Positions 1 through 4,303 of a stretch of DNA of 7,179 bases are shown piece by piece. The notes beneath the pieces were generated by a model that had not been told where the DNA came from, did no database searches, and saw only the letters and a list, made by a program, of their open reading frames with translations. Every line of letters begins with the position of its first letter. Within the stretch, counting starts at the first letter, position 1. The translations under genes were made by a program, and so were the position numbers. Source of the stretch: Bifidobacterium breve (lineage in GTDB: Bacteria > Bacteroidota > Bacteroidia > Cytophagales > UBA9547); contig CALPQG020000126.1 in NCBI GenBank assembly GCA_943325655.2, positions 1 through 7,179 on the forward strand, written 5' to 3'.

Positions 1-1
1 A

Positions 2-68
2 TACTCTTTACTCTTTACTCTTTACTCTGTACTCTGTACTCTTTACTCTTTACTCTGTACTCTGTACT
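2..68. repeat. Tandem array of a 7-base unit, TACTCTT/TACTCTG
   Basis: Nine uninterrupted full copies of TACTCTK cover 2-64, with a partial copy (TACT) to 68. The last base of each unit runs T,T,T,G,G,T,T,G,G, so copies 2-5 and 6-9 form two identical 28-base super-units. On the other strand the unit reads AGAGTAA/CAGAGTA. The array starts at the window edge and probably continues to the left. It lies only nine bases beyond the stop codon of the zinc-ribbon gene, on that gene's 3' side, and contains no gene. Its function is unknown; slippage and unequal exchange are enough to explain it. Confidence 0.95.
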
Positions 69-77
69 TAAAAAAAA

Positions 78-812
78 TTAAGAAGTTTCTAAAACACCGT
101 TGTCAACACCTGCAAGGATTCTTCCGCAGTGTTCGCAAACGATAAGTTTTTTCTTTTCTTTGATGTCAGCCTGACGTTGAGGAGGAACAGTGTTGAAACA
201 ACCACCACAAGCACCACGTTTTACCAATACTACCGCAAGTCCGTTGATGGCATTGTTTCTCAATCTTTCGTAAGAATGAAACAATCGCTCTTCAATTTTG
301 CTTGCAGAAGTAGCGCGTTCTTTGTCAAATTTAGCTTCTTCGTCTTTGCTTTCTGCAATGATGATGTCTAATTCTGATTTTTTGTTGGCTAAATCTTTAC
401 TTCTTTCAGCAAGCGTTTCTTCTAGCGTCTTGATGTCTTTTTTCTTTTGTTCAATTTTGAACTGAGCTTCTTTAATTTTCTTTTCAGAAATCTGAATTTC
501 TAATTGTTGAAGTTCCATTTCTTTAGAGATTGCATCATACTCACGGTTGTTACGCACGTTAGTTTGTTGGTCCTCATATTTTTTTATAAGCTTTTCAGCA
601 TCTTTGATGGCGATTTTACGGTTTGTAATTTCTTCTTCAAAGCCAGATAATTCTTTCTCAAATTTTGAGATACGTGTTTCAAATCCGATTAATTCATCTT
701 CTAAATCACGAACTTCTTCAGGCAAGTCACCACGAACTTTTTTGATTTCGTCTAGTTGACTGTCAATTGTTTGTAGTTTTAATAATGCTTCTAATTTTTG
801 TGCTACTTCCAT
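78..812 (-). CDS. C4-type zinc-ribbon, coiled-coil protein (DUF164 / zf-RING_7 family)
   Basis: A 244-residue soluble protein. Residues about 5-180 are highly charged and heptad-like (runs such as EKKIKEAQFKIEQKKKD), as expected for a long antiparallel coiled coil. They include the family-typical segment VRNNREYDAISKE at 86-98. The C-terminus carries a zinc ribbon with two CxxC knuckles, Cys202/Cys205 (CGGC) and Cys226/Cys229 (CEHC), and the family's VPPQ between them. Length and architecture match COG1579. Characterised relatives are Helicobacter HP0958 (FlgZ), which binds sigma-54 and flagellin mRNA, and Chlamydia CT398, which binds sigma-54; whether that role carries over to this lineage is unknown. 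The ATG lies five bases after the stop of the Nif3-like gene with no Shine-Dalgarno sequence, so it is probably the second gene of that operon and may be translationally coupled. The family call is firm; the molecular function is open. Confidence 0.93.
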   Translation of the reverse strand: MEVAQKLEALLKLQTIDSQLDEIKKVRGDLPEEVRDLEDELIGFETRISKFEKELSGFEEEITNRKIAIKDAEKLIKKYEDQQTNVRNNREYDAISKEMELQQLEIQISEKKIKEAQFKIEQKKKDIKTLEETLAERSKDLANKKSELDIIIAESKDEEAKFDKERATSASKIEERLFHSYERLRNNAINGLAVVLVKRGACGGCFNTVPPQRQADIKEKKKLIVCEHCGRILAGVDNGVLETS

Positions 813-817
813 TGATA

Positions 818-1912
818 TTAAAGATAGTTGTATGGTTTTGTTACCGTTTCACCTAATAAGGTTGCAATATTACTAAAATTTTTGCTTAATAAATCATAAA
901 ATAATTCTTTTGTGCATACTTCTGATTCGTAGTGGCCAATATCGGCTATAACTATCTTATTATCAGCGTCAAAATACTCATGGTATTTGAAATCAGACGT
1001 AATGAAAATATCTGCGCCGGCAGCAATGGCGTTATTCAATAAAAAGCTTCCCGATCCGCCACAAACTGCCACTTTTTGAATTGGCTTGTCTAACAGTGGA
1101 CTGTGTCTTAGTCCTGCAACCTGAAAAGTTTTTTTGAGATATTGTAAGAACGTCAACTCGTCTTGTGGTATTGCCAATGTACCAATAGCTCCTGAACCTG
1201 TTTCAAGGTTTTTGTTTTCCAAAACCTGTAAATAGTAGGCTACTTCTTCGTATGGATGACTTGTTTGTAGTGTTTTTAAGATTTTTTCTTGCAAATAAAA
1301 TGGAAAAATAACTTCAATTTTATCTTCCTGAACAGTAGACAATTGTCCTTCGACTCCTTCAAATGGATTGGTATCTTTTGTCGGTCGGTAAGTGCCTGTA
1401 CCGCTGCTGAAAAAACCACAATCTTTGTATCGCCCAATTTGTCCCGCTCCGGCATCATTTAAATCTTTCAATACCAAAGCCGTATGTGTAATCGGAGTGA
1501 AGGTGGTTAATTGTAAAATGGTGTTGGTTTTGGGTGCTAATATTTTTATGTTTTCTAATGGAAGTTTTTCAGCAATTTTAAAATTTACGCCCCCAGCTAT
1601 ACTGTCAAGATTGGTATGTGCGGCATAAATTGCTATGTTGTTTTGAATGGCTTTGATTACGGTTCTTTCCACATAGTTGTTGCCATTGAGTTTTTTGAGC
1701 CCTTTAAAAATTATGGGATGGTGGGCAACTATCAGGTTGCAATTTTTATTCATGGCTTCCTCAATAACCATTTCGGTTACATCTAGGGTAATGAGTATGC
1801 CTGTTACTTCTGTGTCTTTACTTCCGACAATTAATCCGGCATTGTCATAACTTTCCTGAAGTGGTAAAGGAGCAATGGATTCTAGAAAATTGGTAATGGC
1901 TTGAATCTTCAT
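818..1912 (-). CDS. Nif3-like dinuclear metal-centre hexameric protein (YqfO/YbgI family, with inserted domain)
   Basis: A 364-residue protein of the NIF3 family (COG0327), toroidal hexamers with a two-metal site whose substrate is still debated. Ligands that line up with the E. coli YbgI site are visible: His64-His65 in IVAHHPIIFKG, Asp103 in HTNLDS, and His327 with Glu331 in IGHYESE, which keep the characteristic H-x3-E spacing. The N-terminal part (1 to about 125) and C-terminal part (about 235-364) form the split NIF3 domain. The segment between them, with SHPYEEVAYYL at 218-228, is the PII/CutA-like insert of the longer YqfO-type members and explains why the protein is well over the 250 residues of YbgI. 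The ATG at 1912 is followed by the usual start MKIQAITNFLESIAP. The terminator of the upstream cold-shock gene ends only 35 bases before this start, so its own promoter must lie in a short stretch or it depends on read-through; I could not see a clear promoter. The zinc-ribbon gene follows after five bases. Confidence 0.95.
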   Translation of the reverse strand: MKIQAITNFLESIAPLPLQESYDNAGLIVGSKDTEVTGILITLDVTEMVIEEAMNKNCNLIVAHHPIIFKGLKKLNGNNYVERTVIKAIQNNIAIYAAHTNLDSIAGGVNFKIAEKLPLENIKILAPKTNTILQLTTFTPITHTALVLKDLNDAGAGQIGRYKDCGFFSSGTGTYRPTKDTNPFEGVEGQLSTVQEDKIEVIFPFYLQEKILKTLQTSHPYEEVAYYLQVLENKNLETGSGAIGTLAIPQDELTFLQYLKKTFQVAGLRHSPLLDKPIQKVAVCGGSGSFLLNNAIAAGADIFITSDFKYHEYFDADNKIVIADIGHYESEVCTKELFYDLLSKNFSNIATLLGETVTKPYNYL

Positions 1913-1946
1913 GGCTTAATGGTTCAATAGTTTTGGTGAATAGGTT

Positions 1947-1983
1947 AAAAAAAAAGCTATCCTTCATGAAGAATAGCTTTTTT
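1947..1983 (-). terminator. Rho-independent terminator of the cold-shock gene
   Basis: On the minus strand, a stem of 17 pairs (1950-1983, centre CTTCATGAAG) is followed by nine T residues (complement of the A run at 1947-1955). Read on the minus strand, the only non-Watson-Crick position is a G-U pair. Read on the plus strand, the same position is a C-A mismatch, so the structure fits transcription from the cold-shock gene, whose stop is 30 bases away. Because the outer stem is A on one side and T on the other, it could also act weakly in the other direction, but no plus-strand gene ends here. Confidence 0.85.
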
Positions 1984-2013
1984 GATAGCAACATGTAATC
2001 GATATAATGGATA

Positions 2014-2205
2014 CTATATTTTTTTTACATTGATTGCGTTCAAACCTTTTTTACCTTCAGTTACATCGAAATTAACTAGGTCATTTTCGCGAACTTTGTC
2101 AACCAAGCCTGTTGCGTGAACAAAAATCTCTTGGCCAGACTGATCAGCTCTTATGAATCCAAACCCTTTAGTTTCATTGAAGAACTTAACTTTACCTGTG
2201 TACAT
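2014..2205 (-). CDS. Cold-shock protein (CspA family, single CSD domain)
   Basis: A 63-residue protein that is one complete cold-shock domain, a five-stranded OB-fold binding single-stranded RNA or DNA. The RNP1 motif is KGFGFI at 13-18 and RNP2 is IFVH at 27-30. The N-terminus MYTGKVKFFN and C-terminal GLNAINVKKI are typical of the family. Members act as RNA chaperones that melt structure in transcripts, or as constitutive housekeeping versions; the sequence does not tell whether this copy is cold-induced. It is a single-gene unit: a good promoter-like element ends 36 bases upstream and a strong intrinsic terminator lies 30 bases downstream. Several paralogues per genome are usual in flavobacteria, so I give no gene symbol. 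Confidence 0.96.
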   Translation of the reverse strand: MYTGKVKFFNETKGFGFIRADQSGQEIFVHATGLVDKVRENDLVNFDVTEGKKGLNAINVKKI

Positions 2206-2240
2206 TGAAATAAATTTTAATAGTGATTATTGTAATATTC

Positions 2241-2248
2241 CAAAGGTA
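2241..2248 (-). promoter_or_regulatory. Bacteroidota-type -7 promoter element (TAnnTTTG) for the cold-shock gene
   Basis: On the minus strand the octamer TACCTTTG matches exactly the Bacteroidota -7 consensus TAnnTTTG. It would place transcription start near 2235 and give a leader of about 30 bases. No good -33 element (TTG/TTTG) is visible at the expected distance; only a T-rich stretch (TTTTC, 2269-2273) is there, which lowers confidence. The short leader argues against a long thermosensing leader like that of E. coli cspA. Confidence 0.55.
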
Positions 2249-2494
2249 TCTTAAAAAATTGTAATTGAAAAGGAATTGCTAAAATTTTTATGGACTAAAA
2301 TCCTTTATTTTATATGGTGAAATCCTTTTTCAGGAGTACTTCCCTTGAAAGATGAAATTATAGGTATATATTAATGAATCAGTGAAATGGTTTCCTCATA
2401 AAAAGAGTAAGGTTTAAGTCTGAATCTCTTATTTCTTCAAAAACTCTTGCGCAATTCATGGATTAATTTCACCAAAAAAGACTACCTTTCAAGC

Positions 2495-3304
2495 ATGAAA
2501 TTTAAAATTAACAGTACGTTGTCTTACCATGTTATTTCACCTACTACTTTTTTCTTCAATATACTTGCAACCAATTCCAAAAATCAAAAGGTGCTTTCTG
2601 AAAACCTTGTACTTTCTGAGGGTATTGAATACCATGAATACAGTTTTTTAAATGAAGATACACGTTTTTTTAAAATTCATGTGGCACAGGAACAGTTGTT
2701 TACCATCAATTATGAAGCAACAGTGGCGGTAAATACGATTGAATTTCATCAGGATTTATTGATGGAATTAATGCCTATCCAAGATCTTGACACTGCCGTT
2801 TTGCCTTACCTTCATCCCAGCAGACATTGCGAATCAGACAAACTCTTTTACTTTGCCAGCAATGAATTTGGCCATTATGCCAATAATTATTTAAAGGTAG
2901 AAGCGATTAACAATTGGATTTTTGATTCAGTAGCTTATTGCCCAGGTTCAACCAATTCAAGTACTTCTGCAAACGATATTTTCTTTACACGGATTGGCGT
3001 CTGTAAAGATTTTGCACATTTGGGAATTGCCTTGTGCCGGGCTTTGGATATTCCTGCCAGATATTTTACAGCTTATGCCAGTAACTTAACTCCTCCAGAT
3101 ATACATGCATGTTTTGAAGCATATTTGGGTGGCGAATGGATTGTATTTGATCCTACAAAATTATCTTCCAAAAATGGCTTGGTGAAAATTGCGCATGCAA
3201 AAGATGCCTCAGAGATAGCTGTCGCCAGTTATTTTGGCAATGCTATTTGTACTTATATGGATATACAATGTGAAATGCTATCAGCACCTGAGCCTGCAGT
3301 TTGA
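2495..3304 (+). CDS. Transglutaminase-like domain protein (bacterial transglutaminase/cysteine protease fold)
   Basis: A 269-residue protein when started at the ATG at 2495. The frame is open back to a TTG at 2447, but the 16 added residues do not resemble the family, while MKFKINSTLSYHV gives the usual opening beta-strand of the N-terminal domain, so I prefer 2495. Residues about 1-105 form that beta-rich N-terminal domain. The transglutaminase-like core follows with all three catalytic residues in family context: Cys170 in GVCKDFAHL, His204 in DIHACFEAY, Asp219 in WIVFDPT. No signal peptide or membrane segment is seen, so it is probably cytoplasmic. Most bacterial members are thought to be peptidases or amidases rather than cross-linking enzymes; the substrate is unknown. 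It is divergent from the cold-shock gene. The 289-base gap between them holds that gene's promoter, but I see no clear TAnnTTTG element for this gene. Downstream lies the structured repeat region. Confidence 0.9.
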   Translation: MKFKINSTLSYHVISPTTFFFNILATNSKNQKVLSENLVLSEGIEYHEYSFLNEDTRFFKIHVAQEQLFTINYEATVAVNTIEFHQDLLMELMPIQDLDTAVLPYLHPSRHCESDKLFYFASNEFGHYANNYLKVEAINNWIFDSVAYCPGSTNSSTSANDIFFTRIGVCKDFAHLGIALCRALDIPARYFTAYASNLTPPDIHACFEAYLGGEWIVFDPTKLSSKNGLVKIAHAKDASEIAVASYFGNAICTYMDIQCEMLSAPEPAV

Positions 3305-3338
3305 TTTTTTAACCGTCAGGAATTGCATTTTCCCTCCA

Positions 3339-3361
3339 TTGTTGGTGTTCTTCTCCAACAA
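3339..3361 (+). terminator. Possible stem-loop after the transglutaminase-like gene
   Basis: TTGTTGG (3339-3345) pairs perfectly with CCAACAA (3355-3361) around a 9-base loop, 35 bases after the stop codon. No T run follows the stem, so it does not look like a standard intrinsic terminator. It could be a weak or factor-dependent stop, or a chance stem in the lead-in to the repeats. Confidence 0.25.
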
Positions 3362-3362
3362 C

Positions 3363-3428
3363 TCGCTCTTTCGAATTTGTAATTCGCTCTTTCGAATTTG
3401 TAATTCGCTCTTTCGAATTTGTAATTCG
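3363..3428. repeat. Three perfect tandem copies of a 21-base hairpin-forming unit
   Basis: Identical 21-base units lie at 3363-3383, 3384-3404 and 3405-3425, with three bases of a fourth (TCG) to 3428. Each unit starts TCGCTCTTTC. Across each junction the sequence forms a perfect stem CGAATT / AATTCG with loop TGT, first at 3372-3386 and then every 21 bases. The units are contiguous with no unique spacers, so this is not a CRISPR array. They are multiples of three and hold a frame open on the plus strand, producing a peptide repeat that I regard as an artefact. It lies directly before the larger repeat modules and shares their stem-TGT-stem design. Confidence 0.93.
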
Positions 3429-3491
3429 GAAGTCCTATCGTAGGATTTGTAATCCGAACTTTAAAAAAGGATTGAAAATCCTACGATAGGA

Positions 3492-3514
3492 ATTCGACAA
3501 TGCAATTGTCGAAT
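3492..3514. repeat. Perfect 10-base-pair hairpin, first copy
   Basis: ATTCGACAAT pairs with ATTGTCGAAT around the 3-base loop GCA. It is the strongest small stem of the repeat region and is repeated without change 93 bases later. There is no T run after it, so a terminator role is not indicated. Confidence 0.9.
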
Positions 3515-3540
3515 AGCTCAGTAGGATAGCTCAGTAGGAT
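3515..3540. repeat. 13-base tandem direct repeat between the two modules
   Basis: AGCTCAGTAGGAT occurs twice back to back (3515-3527 and 3528-3540), bridging the end of module one and the start of module two. The second copy runs into the GGATT/AATCC stem of module two. It probably marks the joint where the modules were duplicated or inserted. Confidence 0.85.
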
Positions 3541-3584
3541 TTGTAATCCGAACTTAAATCAGGATTGCAAATCCTACGATAGGA

Positions 3585-3607
3585 ATTCGACAATGCAATT
3601 GTCGAAT
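3585..3607. repeat. Perfect 10-base-pair hairpin, second copy
   Basis: Identical in stem and loop to the hairpin at 3492-3514: ATTCGACAAT, loop GCA, ATTGTCGAAT. It ends 62 bases before the start codon of the GyrI-like gene. Confidence 0.9.
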
Positions 3608-3650
3608 AGCGCAATAGCACAATTCATCATATTTATTTATAAATTGCGCT
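3608..3650. repeat. 8-base inverted repeat upstream of the GyrI-like gene
   Basis: AGCGCAAT (3608-3615) and ATTGCGCT (3643-3650) are perfect complements separated by 27 AT-rich bases, ending 19 bases before the ATG at 3670. This could be a leader stem-loop, an operator with spaced half-sites, or the far end of the repeat region. I see no clear TAnnTTTG promoter element here. Confidence 0.5.
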
Positions 3651-3669
3651 TTATAATAAAAGCAAATAC

Positions 3670-4203
3670 ATGAAAAAACATTATTACATTATCTTTGGGG
3701 TTATCCTATTTATTGCTGCGGTAGCCGTTGGGTTTTATGTGAATATGGGTGGATTTGCCAAATCAACAAGTATTGTTACCAATTCAGGAAAACAGTATAT
3801 GGTTGCACAACATTATAAAGGGAAATTGAAAGACAAAGCTTTTGCGACCAGTTTCGCAACGGCTGCTGATTTGATTCAAAAAGGACCTTATAAAAAAGGC
3901 GTTTTAGCTGCTTATTATTTGAATGATCCTGATAAAAATGATGGCGTTGTAGATGCTTACGTGGGTGTTTTATTGGTTGATTCCATTGGAGGTACGCTTC
4001 CCACAAATTTCGAAAGTTTTACTATCCCTGCCCGAAAAGTTATTCAAACCAAAATTAAAGCCCATTTTTCTGTCGCTTCCAAGATTTATACGGACGTAAA
4101 AACGTATGCCAAAGCACATAAGCTAAACATTAAATCGGTAGAAGTATTGGAAGTATATCCTTCAGAAAAAGAATTTGAGTTAGAAACCCCATTGCTGAAA
4201 TAG
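3670..4203 (+). CDS. Membrane-anchored protein with probable GyrI-like domain
   Basis: A 177-residue protein. Residues 1-4 are MKKH, followed by one hydrophobic segment at about 5-25 (YYIIFGVILFIAAVAVGFYV). There is no lipobox cysteine and no obvious signal-peptidase site, so this is most likely an N-terminal membrane anchor with the rest outside the cytoplasm. The remainder resembles the GyrI-like small-molecule-binding fold: a strand with AAYYLNDPDKNDGVVDAYVG at 80-99, IPARKVIQTKI at 119-129 leading into a helix (FSVASKIYTDVKTYAKAH), and the closing VLEVYP at 159-164 followed by ELETPL, as in the family's C-terminal E-x-Y motif. GyrI-like domains bind hydrophobic ligands or proteins; human TEX264 is a membrane-anchored example. 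The ligand here is unknown. The gene ends in tandem stops (TAG TAA). The upstream flank is the repeat region; a DUF2723 gene follows after 100 bases without a visible terminator, so co-transcription is possible. Confidence 0.75.
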   Translation: MKKHYYIIFGVILFIAAVAVGFYVNMGGFAKSTSIVTNSGKQYMVAQHYKGKLKDKAFATSFATAADLIQKGPYKKGVLAAYYLNDPDKNDGVVDAYVGVLLVDSIGGTLPTNFESFTIPARKVIQTKIKAHFSVASKIYTDVKTYAKAHKLNIKSVEVLEVYPSEKEFELETPLLK

Positions 4204-4303
4204 TAAATTATTAGAAAAATTACTTACACTAATAAAAAAATACCTATTTTCGCTACCTATATTTATTACGAACAAATTTTTAATTAATTACGATAAAAGA
4301 ATT

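Larger units (their letters stand above)
3433..3610. repeat. Duplicated palindromic module (two copies, REP-like)
   Basis: Two near-identical copies, 3440-3517 and 3534-3610, are offset by 94 bases at the left end and 93 at the right. Each contains, in order: stem GGATT/AATCC with loop TGT (3443-3455; 3537-3549), the tail CGAACTT, a second GGATT/AATCC stem (loop GAA at 3469-3481; loop GCA at 3562-3574), stem TCCTA/TAGGA with loop CGA (3479-3491; 3572-3584), and a 10-pair stem (see separate entries). Copy one is also flanked on its left by TCCTATCGTAGGATT (3433-3447), a perfect 15-base inverted partner of 3477-3491, so the first part can fold as one long hairpin. Copy two lacks this partner. 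No coding potential is seen. The arrangement resembles REP/BIME-type elements spread by REP-associated tyrosine transposases, but no such gene is in the window; that identity is inference. Confidence 0.85.

Noticed and set aside
67..82. Terminator for the zinc-ribbon gene from the palindrome CTTAA/TTAAG
   Set aside because: The stem is only five AT-rich pairs, overlaps the stop codon and has no T run after it on the minus strand.
129..759. Two open frames on the plus strand (129-371 and 547-759)
   Set aside because: Both are antisense to the well-supported zinc-ribbon gene and have no recognisable family features.
2483..2490. TACCTTTC as a -7 promoter element for the transglutaminase-like gene
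   Set aside because: It lacks the final G and lies only four bases before the start codon, which would require a leaderless transcript.
2447..2494. N-terminal extension of the transglutaminase-like protein from a TTG codon
   Set aside because: The added residues do not look like the family and the ATG at 2495 gives the standard N-terminus.
3234..3443. Open frame on the plus strand with the repeated peptide NSLFRIC
   Set aside because: It overlaps the end of the transglutaminase-like gene in another frame, and its repeats come only from the 21-base tandem DNA repeat, whose length is a multiple of three.
3508..3560. tRNA gene suggested by the D-arm-like AGCTCAGTAGGAT
   Set aside because: The expected partner arm (GAGC), anticodon stem, T-arm and acceptor stem are not found at the right distances.
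3363..3610. CRISPR array
   Set aside because: The 21-base units are contiguous without unique spacers, the larger modules are only two and also carry no spacer pattern, and no cas gene is present.
3776..4006. Minus-strand open frame inside the GyrI-like gene
   Set aside because: It is fully antisense to a better-supported gene and its translation shows no domain.
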